Below, one piece after another: positions 8,051-16,153 of a stretch of 20,482 nt of DNA. A program made the position numbers and the translations under genes. The number at the start of each line of letters is the position of its first letter. Position 1 is the first letter of the stretch. The DNA is from a virus, in IMG/VR virus record IMGVR_UViG_3300017710_000075, positions 1 through 20,482 of that record; one strand, written 5' to 3'. The notes beneath the pieces are model-generated. The model did not search any database, had not been told where the DNA came from, and was given only the letters and a program-made list of their open reading frames with translations.

Positions 8051-9463
8051 ATGGCAACTTCATATTTATCAAAAGCAACATCATCAACTGGAAACCAAAA
8101 AACCTTTACAGTATCAGCATGGGTTAGACAATCTATGTTGGTATCAAATGCAAGGCATATTATTTCCAGTAATGTAGATGATGATGGAGCAAACTATTGT
8201 CATTTTTCGATTGAAGCAGATGGCACATTAAAATTTTTATCATTACAATCTTCTAGCATTGTTGCAAATATAGTATCAATACCTAAGTTTGTAGATACTA
8301 GTGCATTTTATCATTTAGTATTAAGAGTCGATACAACACAAGCAACTGCATCAGATAGAGTTAGGTTTTATGTTAATGGAAGTCAAGTTACTGCCTTAAC
8401 TAACCACACTACTCCAAACCAAAATACTGATTTAGGATTGTTTGATAGTGGACACTCAACATTGATAGGTGCAAGAGCATCATCTTCAAGTCCTCAATTT
8501 TTCGAGGGAGAAATGGGATTAGTTTGTATAGCTGATGGACAATCTTATGCACCATCAACATTCGGTGAAACAGATAGCACGACTGGAATATGGAAACCCA
8601 TACTTAGTCCAACTTTTACTGCAGGTACAAATGGAGCTATGCTCAAATTTCAAAACTCAGGAGCATTAGGTACTGATAGCAAAGGTTCAAATAATTTTAC
8701 AGTCAATGGTAATCTAAAACAAAGCAATAGCACAGCAACAAACAAGTTTCCAGCATTAAACCCAAGAGGTACTCATGCTGATTATGATGGTTCTACATAT
8801 AATACCAATGCTGGACATAGTTCATTAATGACAACAGGTGTAACAAGAGTAGCACCAATAGATATGTGTTTTGCTGGTGGTAAATGGTATTGGGAGGCTA
8901 AGATTGAAAAAAATAATAACAGTTCTACATTAGGCGTTTATCTTACAGATGCAACATCAGGAAAAAGAATAGAACAATTTAATGCAGACTTGGCTCTACA
9001 GACTGCAACTGTTGGTGGTAATGGAGCATTGAGTTTCTTAGCTGGTTCATCATCTTTAATACAAATGGGAAACACTACAACTAGCTATGGTACAGGAATA
9101 AGTGATGGCGATATTATTATGTTCGCTTTTGATTCTGCAACAGGCAAAGTATGGACAGGTAGAAATGGAACTTGGTTTAATGCACCTAGCACTTCAAATG
9201 TCGGTAATCCAGCGACAGGAGCAAATGATAGTGGCAAAACATTAACAAATAATGATAATGAATTATATAGTTTTTATGTCGGTGGAAGAAACTCAGATTC
9301 AACAAATCGAACAATAGATATAAATTTTGGACATGGGTTTTTTGGAACTACAGCAGTAGCATCAGCAAATGCAGATGGTAATGGTAAAGGAATCTTTGAA
9401 TTTTCTCCGCCTAGTGGTTTCTTAGCTTTATGTAGCGATAACATTCAATCAAGTGGAGGTTAA
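8051..9463 (+). CDS. adhesion protein with LamG-like and SPRY-like domains
   Basis: A 470-residue probable receptor-binding protein. Residues 1 to about 200 have a concanavalin/LamG-like pattern: TFTVSAWVRQS, FYHLVLRVDTTQ, VRFYVNGSQVT, LIGARASSSSPQFFEGEMG. Residues about 255-455 resemble a SPRY domain: GGKWYWEAKIEKNNNSSTLGV, GDIIMFAFDSATGKVWTGRNGTW, and FEFSPPSGFLAL. This pair of jelly-roll domains is typical of marine phage proteins that bind glycans or surface proteins. No chaperone or catalytic site is seen. The gene begins 8 bp after the previous stop, and its own stop overlaps the following start region. Confidence 0.75.
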   Translation: MATSYLSKATSSTGNQKTFTVSAWVRQSMLVSNARHIISSNVDDDGANYCHFSIEADGTLKFLSLQSSSIVANIVSIPKFVDTSAFYHLVLRVDTTQATASDRVRFYVNGSQVTALTNHTTPNQNTDLGLFDSGHSTLIGARASSSSPQFFEGEMGLVCIADGQSYAPSTFGETDSTTGIWKPILSPTFTAGTNGAMLKFQNSGALGTDSKGSNNFTVNGNLKQSNSTATNKFPALNPRGTHADYDGSTYNTNAGHSSLMTTGVTRVAPIDMCFAGGKWYWEAKIEKNNNSSTLGVYLTDATSGKRIEQFNADLALQTATVGGNGALSFLAGSSSLIQMGNTTTSYGTGISDGDIIMFAFDSATGKVWTGRNGTWFNAPSTSNVGNPATGANDSGKTLTNNDNELYSFYVGGRNSDSTNRTIDINFGHGFFGTTAVASANADGNGKGIFEFSPPSGFLALCSDNIQSSGG

Positions 9464-9465
9464 TG

Positions 9466-10578
9466 ATGGCAGTCTTTTCAACAATAGCAAAAAATACAGA
9501 TCATTTTGAAGATAAAGTTTATGTAGGTAATGGAAGTAGTCAAGCAATAACAGGATTATCTTTTAGTCCTGATATATGGTGGCTCAAAGCAAGAGATGGA
9601 AACAGTCAATGGTTTTCACAAAACTCAACTATGGGTATAGGTAAAAATTTAGTTTATGGTGCATCAGAAAATGACCCACAGGCAACTACAACCATTGTAA
9701 CATCAAGAGATAGTAATGGTCTTACATTGACAAGTAGTCAAACAGTTAATGGAAGTGCTACTGGTTATATAGGTACATTTTTAAAAGGTGGCAATGCCTC
9801 AACTTCAAGTAATTCAGATGGCAGTATTACAAGCACAGTCCAAGCAAATGATACTGGTGGTATCTCAATAGTAGAATGGACTGGAACAGGAAGTGCTGGT
9901 ACGATTGGTCATGGGCTTTCAACTGCACCTGATTGTATATGGGTTAAAAATAGAACAGATACACAGCATTGGAGGTCATATTGGCATGGTGGTAATCGTT
10001 CAGGTCAATCAAATACTATGAGTGAGGATAATCAAGTAGACTTGTGGGATACAGCTCAACAACAAACTTCTTCTGCATTTTGGAATGACACTAAACCAAC
10101 ATCTAGTGTGTTTTCAGTAGGTAATGATGATGGTACAAATAAAACCAGTAAAAGTTTTATAGCATATTGTTTTTCTAACAGAAATGGTTTTATGAGAAGT
10201 GGCACATATCAAGGTAATGGCAAATCACATGGCACTTTTGTTTTTACAGGATTTCAACCACAAGCAATTATAATACATAGATATGATTCTAGTGGAGAAT
10301 CGTGGTCATATAAAAGTCAAATCTCAATGTTTACTAATAAAGATGGAAGTGCATCAAGTTCAAGTGGTGCAAATCATGGAAACAACATTGAAAAAAATCT
10401 GCAAATGGACGTCGACACACAGGAACAGGCACAAGACACTATTCAATTTTATAGTAATGGTTTTGCAACTGCTACAACTGATGGCAAAAGTAATGGTGAG
10501 GGGAATCACTATGTCTATATTGCTTTTGGAAAAATGCCTATGGTTGCAACTAACAAAGTATTAGGAACAGCATTTTGA
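9466..10578 (+). CDS. DUF7483-type receptor-binding/fibre protein
   Basis: A 370-residue beta-rich protein of a kind common in marine phage tail modules. It is built from two related halves. The first begins KVYVGNGSSQAITGLSFSPD followed by IWWLKARDG. The second starts near residue 135 with GGISIVEWTGTGSAGTIGHG followed by APDCIWVKNR. A third, shorter repeat of the same strand pattern is visible near residue 255 (GTFVFTGFQPQAIIIHR). The repeats suggest a multi-blade adhesion domain; function is inferred from family context. ATG at 9466 is chosen over the ATG at 9463 because GGAGGT (9455-9460) is better spaced for it. The gene overlaps or abuts the previous stop (TAATGATG), so translation is probably coupled. 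Confidence 0.72.
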   Translation: MAVFSTIAKNTDHFEDKVYVGNGSSQAITGLSFSPDIWWLKARDGNSQWFSQNSTMGIGKNLVYGASENDPQATTTIVTSRDSNGLTLTSSQTVNGSATGYIGTFLKGGNASTSSNSDGSITSTVQANDTGGISIVEWTGTGSAGTIGHGLSTAPDCIWVKNRTDTQHWRSYWHGGNRSGQSNTMSEDNQVDLWDTAQQQTSSAFWNDTKPTSSVFSVGNDDGTNKTSKSFIAYCFSNRNGFMRSGTYQGNGKSHGTFVFTGFQPQAIIIHRYDSSGESWSYKSQISMFTNKDGSASSSSGANHGNNIEKNLQMDVDTQEQAQDTIQFYSNGFATATTDGKSNGEGNHYVYIAFGKMPMVATNKVLGTAF

Positions 10579-10607
10579 TGAAAGTTACCAGCGAACAGAG
10601 GTAAATT

Positions 10608-11276
10608 ATGGCAGGACTTAAAGTAAATACAGCTCAAACAGATTCAGCAATTACTTTAACTGAATTGAAAGCATATCTAAAAGTAGATTCTAGTGATGAT
10701 GATACTGTTTTAAATATTATAAAACAGGCAGTAGATTCTTGGGCTAAAGAATATACTAATAGAACTTTATGCACGACTGTTTATGAACTTTTTATAGATA
10801 CTGTTTATGATGTTGATGTAAGAGTGCAAGAGGGTTCTTATTTAGGAATAGATCAAGACTTTTCAAGAAGAAACATTATATTGCCTAAATCACCAGTATC
10901 AGCAATTAATCATGTTAAATATTATGCTGATGATGATAGCGCAACAACATGGGCTACTTCTAATTATCGACTAGATAATGCCAGTCAACCTAGTAAATTT
11001 ACTTTACAGACTGGAGTATCTTATCCAACTGGATTAAGACCAGTGAATGGTATTGAAATTAAATATACTGCTGGTTATGGAGATAACACTGCTGTTCCTA
11101 TGCAAATAAAACAAGCGTGTTTAATATATGGAAGTTATTTATTTGAAAGAAGAGGAGATGATGATAAAGCAATCAAAGCTCCTTATTCAGCAACAGCATT
11201 GCTACAACCTTTTGTAGTAAGACAATTATCCACTAATCCATACAGAGGCACTTCACATTATGGTGGAATGAGATAA
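10608..11276 (+). CDS. head-tail connector (phiE125 gp8 / HK97 gp6-like adaptor)
   Basis: A 222-residue protein that forms the adaptor ring under the portal. Family landmarks are the N-terminal ITLTELKAYLKVDSSDDD (helix plus acidic turn, residues 15-32), helix IIKQAVDSWAKEYTNRTLC, the strand pair ILPKSPVSAINHVKYYADDD, the ridge GIEIKYTAGYGDNTAVPMQI, and a final helix ending LFERRGDDD (158-166). AGAGGT lies 6 bp before ATG. The stop overlaps the next start (TAATG). The gene begins the connector block but lies more than 8 kb from the capsid gene, separated by the tail-tip block. Confidence 0.85.
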   Translation: MAGLKVNTAQTDSAITLTELKAYLKVDSSDDDTVLNIIKQAVDSWAKEYTNRTLCTTVYELFIDTVYDVDVRVQEGSYLGIDQDFSRRNIILPKSPVSAINHVKYYADDDSATTWATSNYRLDNASQPSKFTLQTGVSYPTGLRPVNGIEIKYTAGYGDNTAVPMQIKQACLIYGSYLFERRGDDDKAIKAPYSATALLQPFVVRQLSTNPYRGTSHYGGMR

Positions 11277-11602
11277 TGTATTTAGGCGAGTTTAGAAATA
11301 GAGTCGCTTTGCAAACTCTCGGTGGGTCTACAGATGCAGGTGGTGGTCAATCATCAACCTATTCAACACAAGCAACAGTATGGTCTAAAGTAGAGCCATT
11401 ATCAGGCTCAGAGGGTCTATTTGGAGATCAATTAAGGGCAACACAAGGATTTAAGTTCACAATCAGGTACTATTCAGCACTAACACCTAAATATAGGTTA
11501 TATTATAGGTCTAAGGCGTTTGATATCACCAGCATACAAATTGTTGATGAGGGCAAAGAGAGATATCAAGAAATAATAGCAACTGAGGGAGTAGCTACAT
11601 AA
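11276..11602 (+). CDS. head closure / head-tail joining protein
   Basis: A 108-residue protein of the phage head-tail joining family (SPP1 gp16 / HK97 gp7-type). It shows the usual sequence plan: an N-terminal FRNRVALQT, a Gly-rich DAGGGQSSTY linker, VWSKVEPLSGSEG, an RYYSAL strand, YRSKAFDITSIQIVDEGKER, and a short C-terminal strand. These proteins stack under the adaptor ring, close the head and bind the tail. Start and stop both overlap neighbours by one base in TAATG, so the connector genes form a coupled series. Confidence 0.85.
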   Translation: MYLGEFRNRVALQTLGGSTDAGGGQSSTYSTQATVWSKVEPLSGSEGLFGDQLRATQGFKFTIRYYSALTPKYRLYYRSKAFDITSIQIVDEGKERYQEIIATEGVAT

Positions 11603-12075
11603 TGGCTAAACAAGGTATAAAAGTTTCTATGTTTTCTAACATAGAGAAAAATGTAATAAAAGCTGAAAAACTTTATCAGTTAAATGCCTCAAGGCATGTA
11701 AACAGAGTAGCAACTAATTTTAGAAACGATATTATGAGAAGTATGCAACAAACACCTAAAGATGGTAGAGAATACCCAAGAGGCAAGAAAACTCATGTTG
11801 CATCTTCACAAGGTAATCCACCAGCTATTGATACTGGTAGATTAATTAACTCTATTACGACTAAACTTGCAACAGCAAGTAATAAACCTAGTGCCACAGT
11901 TATCTCTAATATGGACTATTCAGCAAGACTAGAACTTGTTTTAGATAGACCATTTATGGGAGATGAGTCTATTGCATACCTTAAAGCAAGAGTATTTGCT
12001 AATAAAATTGCTAAACAAGTTTCTATAGATAAACAATTTAAACCAATTAAGGTTGCACCAGCAAAGGTTAGATAA
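11602..12075 (+). CDS. HK97 gp10-like head-tail/tail completion protein
   Basis: A 157-residue basic protein of the gp10-like group placed at the head-tail interface. Features seen are the N-terminal KLYQLNASRHVNRVATNFRN helix, the segment SSQGNPPAIDTGRLINSIT with the motif DTGRL common in gp10-type proteins, VISNMDYSARLELVLDRPFM, and a C-terminal helix rich in Lys. It lies between the joining protein and the tail terminator, which is the canonical place. The start is the ATG overlapping the upstream stop (TAATG). The function is assigned by motif and order together. Confidence 0.75.
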   Translation: MAKQGIKVSMFSNIEKNVIKAEKLYQLNASRHVNRVATNFRNDIMRSMQQTPKDGREYPRGKKTHVASSQGNPPAIDTGRLINSITTKLATASNKPSATVISNMDYSARLELVLDRPFMGDESIAYLKARVFANKIAKQVSIDKQFKPIKVAPAKVR

Positions 12076-12485
12076 TGGGATATCATTCATTCGATCTACA
12101 ATCAGCTATATATTCTCTGTTATCAGGAGATAGCACCTTAGATGGTCTAATAGGTAATAATAAAATATTTGACAGCATAGCGCCTCAAGACACAGCATAT
12201 CCATATGTAATTATTGGTCTTGAAACAATGAGAGATGTTGGCACAAAAACCCTTGATGGTAATGTTTACAATGTTGATATTGATGTATGGTCACAATATC
12301 GTGGACAGAAAGAGATCAAGGAAATAATGGAAAGAATTTACAACCTACTAAATAATGCTACAATAGGCGTAAGCGATTCGGATAGTGTTATGAGCTATGT
12401 TGTAAACGCAGTCACATTAACAGAGGTTGATGGGATAACAAGACATGGTATAGTGAATGTAGATTTTACTATATTTGATAGTTAA
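12075..12485 (+). CDS. DUF3168 tail terminator/completion protein
   Basis: A 136-residue protein matching the DUF3168 tail completion family (SPP1 gp17-like ring that caps the tail tube and joins it to the head). Landmarks are the N-terminal helix LQSAIYSLLSGDSTLDGLIG, KIFDSIAPQDTAYPYVIIG, the strand VYNVDIDVWSQYRGQKEI, the helix IMERIYNLLNN, and a C-terminal strand GIVNVDFTIF. It lies immediately before the tail tube gene, as usual, and overlaps the preceding stop by one base. Confidence 0.82.
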   Translation: MGYHSFDLQSAIYSLLSGDSTLDGLIGNNKIFDSIAPQDTAYPYVIIGLETMRDVGTKTLDGNVYNVDIDVWSQYRGQKEIKEIMERIYNLLNNATIGVSDSDSVMSYVVNAVTLTEVDGITRHGIVNVDFTIFDS

Positions 12486-12502
12486 TTTAAGAGGTAATAT
12501 AA

Positions 12503-12916
12503 ATGGCAGTACAAAAAGGTAGTGCATTATTAGTCAAAATTGGTAACGCTGGTTCACCTGAAACTTTTACAACTGTAGCAGGTCTAAGAGATACAAGTAT
12601 ATCTATCAATTCTGAAACTATTGATGTAACAAATAAAGATTCAGCAAGAGTGAGAACTCTTCTAGCAAACGCAGGAATTAAATCATTTTCTATTTCAGGA
12701 AGTGGAGTATTTACAGATGGGGCGTCTGAGCAATCTGTTTTGACAGCATTTTCAGCATCAACATTTAGTAATTTTCAATTCTTAGTACCTGATTACAATA
12801 CATTTACTGGTGCGTTCCAAGTAACAGCTATTGAATACAGTGGTACTTATAATGATGCAGTTCAATATTCTATGAGCTTTGAATCTGCTGGTGCAGTAAC
12901 AATAGCGACAGTCTAA
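12503..12916 (+). CDS. major tail tube protein (TP901-1/GTA type)
   Basis: A 137-residue structural protein that stacks as hexamers to make the tail tube. The sequence follows the TP901-1 family: SALLVKIGNAGSPETFTTVA, GLRDTSISINSETIDVTNKD, a SFSISGSGVF strand, and a C-terminal SGTYNDAVQYSMSFESAGAV. GAGGT lies 7 bp upstream of the ATG, giving a good initiation site for an abundant protein. The short length fits the compact tail tube proteins of gene-transfer-agent-type tails. Confidence 0.88.
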   Translation: MAVQKGSALLVKIGNAGSPETFTTVAGLRDTSISINSETIDVTNKDSARVRTLLANAGIKSFSISGSGVFTDGASEQSVLTAFSASTFSNFQFLVPDYNTFTGAFQVTAIEYSGTYNDAVQYSMSFESAGAVTIATV

Positions 12917-12917
12917 T

Positions 12918-13163
12918 ATGTGGATTGAAAAGAAAGTATCTATTAATGAAAAGGAACATACTTGCCTTGTCAATGGCAATGAAATTGAAATTCCTTTTTT
13001 TAAAGGATATGAAAACACTCTTGAAGTAACTATTGATGGAAAGACATCACCTGTATTATCTTTAGATAATGTGGGTGATAGAGATGAAACAATTAAAATT
13101 GAGGTAAAGGTAAATGAGCATAAATCCAATCAAAGCAGAAAAACTACTAAACTTTCCAAATGA
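12918..13163 (+). CDS. small unknown tail-module protein
   Basis: An 81-residue charged protein with alternating strands (KKVSINEKEHTCLVNGNEIE; LEVTIDGKTSPVLSLDN) and a lysine-rich end (KTTKLSK). It starts one base after the tail tube stop without a visible Shine-Dalgarno sequence, so translation must rely on coupling to the tube gene. Its last 50 bases overlap the start of the chaperone gene. No family is recognised. The position between tail tube and chaperone suggests a role in tail assembly. The frame is open and the amino-acid composition is reasonable, so it is probably real. Confidence 0.55.
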   Translation: MWIEKKVSINEKEHTCLVNGNEIEIPFFKGYENTLEVTIDGKTSPVLSLDNVGDRDETIKIEVKVNEHKSNQSRKTTKLSK

Positions 13164-13464
13164 TGTAAGCTATAAAGCTCGTATGTCATTGGACACTATG
13201 ATAAGAATTGAGAACGCATTAGGTTCTGCTCTTCTTAAATTAGGTAATAGATTAGCAGGTGGTGATTTAACTTTAACTGAATGTATCAGCATATTAACCC
13301 TTGCAATAAGAGCAGGTGGTAATGATGTAAAAGATAATGATATTAAACGCATTGTAGATCAAATAGGTATTATTGAGGGTATAAAAATAACAGGAGAATT
13401 AATTGCTCTTGGTTTAAACGCCTCTGAATCTTCTGAAGAATCCTCATCAGAAAAAAAAAATTAG
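13114..13464 (+). CDS. tail assembly chaperone, short form (GTA gp10-like)
   Basis: A 116-residue zero-frame product of the tail chaperone gene, resembling the phage TAC/GTA-gp10 group. Typical parts are NFPNDVSYKARMSLDTMIRI, the helix ENALGSALLKLGNRLAGGDL, LTECISILTLAIRAGG, and GIIEGIKITGELIALGLNA, followed by an acidic/serine linker. It carries out the G-like role: coating or guiding the tape measure protein during tail polymerisation. GAGGTAAAGGT precedes the ATG. The stop codon TAG at 13462 comes directly after a ten-A run. The gene overlaps its upstream neighbour by 50 bp. Confidence 0.75.
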   Translation: MSINPIKAEKLLNFPNDVSYKARMSLDTMIRIENALGSALLKLGNRLAGGDLTLTECISILTLAIRAGGNDVKDNDIKRIVDQIGIIEGIKITGELIALGLNASESSEESSSEKKN

Positions 13465-13670
13465 CCACAGATGAATACTTACCTGTTGATAGGTGGCTAG
13501 AAATTCTGATTGGAATGATGCACTTACCACCCTCAGAGGTATGGAATATGTCAATAAAAGAAATCACTATAGCCATAAATGGTTTTAAAGAATATAATAC
13601 AGGTAAGAAATCTGAACCAATGACTAGGTCAGAACTAGAAAAATTAAAGGAAAGATATCCTGATTATTAA
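13114..13670 (+). CDS. tail assembly chaperone, -1 frameshift fusion (G-T type)
   Basis: A -1 shift on the A run at 13451-13460 bypasses the TAG at 13462 and adds 69 codons in the new frame, from TTA at 13461 to TAA at 13668-13670. If the slip is on A AAA AAA at 13452-13458, the fusion is about 185 residues. The extension contains YLPVDRWLEIL, MMHLPPSEVWNMSIKEIT and ERYPDY, matching the pattern of second chaperone domains (PxxxWxEIL, PxxxWxMSxxEI) that recruit tail tube subunits in G/GT-type systems. There is no ribosome site for independent expression and the only internal ATGs are too late. The ratio of short to long form cannot be read. Confidence 0.72.
13451..13500 (+). promoter_or_regulatory. 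programmed -1 frameshift signal: ten-A run plus stem-loop
   Basis: Ten A at 13451-13460 give a slippery A AAA AAA in the zero frame (AAA codons at 13453 and 13456). A 7-bp perfect stem follows: TAGCCAC (13462-13468) pairs with GTGGCTA (13493-13499), with a possible extra wobble pair outside it. The stem includes the zero-frame stop codon and starts 3 nt after the heptamer, closer than usual. The 24-nt loop allows further pairing (ACCT 13481-13484 with AGGT 13491-13494 is an alternative fold). Confidence 0.65.
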
Positions 13671-13673
13671 TAT

Positions 13674-15527
13674 ATGGCAACAGAATTAGATAAACTAGTA
13701 GTAAAGATTGAGGCAGATTTAGGCGACCTTAAAAAAGGTCTAAATAAAGCAAACAATCAAATCAAATCATCTTCAAGCAAGATGAGTAATTCCTTTAATC
13801 AATTAGGCAATACTCTTGATAGAGTAGGCAAGAGAGTTATTGTTTTTGGCGGTTTAATAGCTGGTGCGTTTGGTGCTATTCAGATTAAAAAAGTTGTAGA
13901 TGTTGGTCGACAGATTGAAGATTTACAAGTTAGGTTAAAAGCATTATTTGGCACAGCACAAGAGGGTGCAAAAGCGTTTGATGTAATGGTCAAATTTGCA
14001 GGTCGTGTTCCTTTTACTCTAAATGATATACAACAAGCATCAGGAAACTTAGCTGTTGTATCTAAAGATGCAGAAGAACTAGCAGAAATATTAGAAATCA
14101 CAGGTAATGTTGCAGGTGCAACTGGACTAGACTTTACACAGACAGCAGAGCAAATACAAAGATCGTTTGCTGGAGGAATTGCCTCAGCAGATGTATTTAG
14201 GGAACGAGGCGTTAGATCAATGCTTGGTTTTCAAGCAGGAGCAGAAGTTTCAGCTAGTGAAACCATAAGAGCATTTAAAGAAAAATTTGGTAAAGGTGGT
14301 GAGTTTGGGAATGTTACCAATGACTTAGCTAATACCTTGACAGGTACTTTATCAATGCTTGAGGATAAACTATTTCAGTTTAGAAAAGCAATATCAGATG
14401 AATTTACAGTTGTATTAAAAGAAAACTTTAAAGAATTAAATAAATCTTTTGATGAATCATCAAAAGCAATAGAAGAATTAGGAAAAAGTATAGGTAGAAA
14501 ATTAGGTGATGCTTTAACATTTATAGTAGATAATGTTGAAGAACTTACCACAGCACTAAAGGGATTAGGTTTATTATTAACAAGTGCGGTTGGAGTTGCA
14601 ATATTTAACCTTATCAAAAATTCAAATAAACTTGCGCTATCATTAACTGGTTTAATTCTAGCATATAATGAATTATCAGGTGCAGTGGAAAAAATACAAG
14701 AGTTTGATAGAAAAGCAGAAGAACAATATAAGAGAAGTGCAAAAGCACTAAATTTAGAAAATGAAGAGTTGCAAAATGTTTTTGAAACTTTTAGTGATTA
14801 TTTAATGGTAATGGATTCAGTAGGAAAATCAGTAGCAAAAACTAACGAACAATTTGAAATTATTATTGCTACAGAGAATCAAATCAAAGATATAACAGAT
14901 AAAGTTGGTAAAACTTTTGATGATGCAGGAGAAGATATTTCTAAAGCGTTTGGTAAATCAGTTATAGAGGGTGAAAAATTTGGTGATGCAATGAAAACCA
15001 TATTTAGAGATGTAGCCTCTGAAATAGTAGCAACCATTGCTCAAATCTTAATAATTGAGCCTATGATAAGAAGTTTAAAAGAATCATTATCAGGATTAAC
15101 TGGTGGTGGAAGTCTTGGTATAGGTGGTGTGATAGCTAATGTTGCAGGAGCAGTTCTTGGTGGTAATTTATTTGGTGGAGCAACTTCAACTTCATCAGTG
15201 GTAGATGGACATAATATCACTGAGGTTACTGGTAGTTTAAAAGGTTTGGCAACAGGTGGCTATGTAGCTCCTAATGTTCCAGTTATGGTAGGAGAAAGAG
15301 GAGCAGAGATGTTTATGCCTACTGGTGGTGGACATATCATTCCAAATAACCAAATGGGTGGTCAAGGTGTTACAATAAACCAACATTTAAACTTTAGCAC
15401 AGGAGTTGTACCAACAGTGAGAGCAGAAGTAATGAATTTAATGCCACAGATCAAAGAAGAAACTGTAACTGCTGTTGCAGAGGCAAGAACTCGTGGTGGT
15501 GCGTTTTCTAGGGCGTTTGGTGCATAA
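13674..15527 (+). CDS. tail tape measure protein
   Basis: A 617-residue protein setting tail length and involved in DNA ejection. Residues 1-50 are a coiled-coil start (LDKLVVKIEADLGDLKKGLN). Hydrophobic helices occur at about 55-70 and 295-330. The middle is helical and charged. The C-terminal third has Gly-rich membrane-active helices (480-510), the conserved element GGYVAPNVPVMVGERGAEMF (527-546) followed by an IIPN turn, and a terminal RTRGGAFSRAFGA. These match lambda H and GTA-type tape measures. At about 617 residues it predicts a short-to-medium tail (roughly 90-100 nm if 1.5 angstrom per residue, inference). It starts 3 bp after the frameshift product stop and has no clear Shine-Dalgarno, so coupling to the frameshift product is likely. 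Confidence 0.88.
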   Translation: MATELDKLVVKIEADLGDLKKGLNKANNQIKSSSSKMSNSFNQLGNTLDRVGKRVIVFGGLIAGAFGAIQIKKVVDVGRQIEDLQVRLKALFGTAQEGAKAFDVMVKFAGRVPFTLNDIQQASGNLAVVSKDAEELAEILEITGNVAGATGLDFTQTAEQIQRSFAGGIASADVFRERGVRSMLGFQAGAEVSASETIRAFKEKFGKGGEFGNVTNDLANTLTGTLSMLEDKLFQFRKAISDEFTVVLKENFKELNKSFDESSKAIEELGKSIGRKLGDALTFIVDNVEELTTALKGLGLLLTSAVGVAIFNLIKNSNKLALSLTGLILAYNELSGAVEKIQEFDRKAEEQYKRSAKALNLENEELQNVFETFSDYLMVMDSVGKSVAKTNEQFEIIIATENQIKDITDKVGKTFDDAGEDISKAFGKSVIEGEKFGDAMKTIFRDVASEIVATIAQILIIEPMIRSLKESLSGLTGGGSLGIGGVIANVAGAVLGGNLFGGATSTSSVVDGHNITEVTGSLKGLATGGYVAPNVPVMVGERGAEMFMPTGGGHIIPNNQMGGQGVTINQHLNFSTGVVPTVRAEVMNLMPQIKEETVTAVAEARTRGGAFSRAFGA

Positions 15528-16153
15528 TGACTCAACCTAGTTATCCTTTAAATCTTCCTAATAGTCCAAGTAATTTTACGACTAGTGAATGGACTATTAG
15601 AAGAACTGTAGCTGTTAGCACATCTCCAGTTACTTATGGTTCTCAAGCATCAGATTTTGGTGGTTCTCAATGGGCTACAACAGTTAAATTACCACCTATG
15701 CTAAGAGAAGATGCTGTTGCATGGCAAGTATTTTTTATGCAGTTACATGGGAGATTAGGAACATTTAAACTTGGCGACCCTGATGCTAAAACGATCAGAG
15801 GTGGATTAACCTCTACAATTAATGTCAATGGCGCACATGATGTAGGCGCATATAGTATTGCTATTGAGGGCGCTAATGCTAGTACCTTAATATTCAAGGT
15901 TGGTGATTACATACAGTTTGGTTCAGGAGCTACCCAAAAACTACATATGGTTACAGCAAACTGCACTTCCAATGGAAGTGGACAAGCTACAGTAGAGATA
16001 GAGCCACCATTAAAAAGCGCTTTAGCTAATGATTCAGCTATTATATACACCAATGCTCAAGCAATTATGAGAATGGACGCTAATGATCTAACATGGAACG
16101 CTGATAAAGTATCTCTTTATGGTATATCTTTTAGTTGCTCTGAGGCTCTCTAA
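15527..16153 (+). CDS. distal tail / minor tail protein
   Basis: A 208-residue protein following the tape measure, overlapping its stop by one base. Characteristic parts are QWATTVKLPPMLREDAVAWQ, FFMQLHGRLGTFKLGDPDAK, and a C-terminal IMRMDANDLTWNADKVSLYG. The pattern KLPPM followed by AxxWxxFxxQLxGRxGxFxLGDP recurs in minor tail proteins of marine and alphaproteobacterial phages at the junction of tail tube and tip (a distal-tail role). It is the last plus-strand gene of this block. Its normal partners, the DUF2163 and tip genes, are encoded far upstream at 2968-6905. Confidence 0.75.
   Translation: MTQPSYPLNLPNSPSNFTTSEWTIRRTVAVSTSPVTYGSQASDFGGSQWATTVKLPPMLREDAVAWQVFFMQLHGRLGTFKLGDPDAKTIRGGLTSTINVNGAHDVGAYSIAIEGANASTLIFKVGDYIQFGSGATQKLHMVTANCTSNGSGQATVEIEPPLKSALANDSAIIYTNAQAIMRMDANDLTWNADKVSLYGISFSCSEAL

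Noticed and set aside
12782-13129. Open frame antisense across the tail tube end
   Set aside because: It covers two plus-strand genes and the start of the chaperone, with a cysteine/serine-rich composition typical of a shadow frame.
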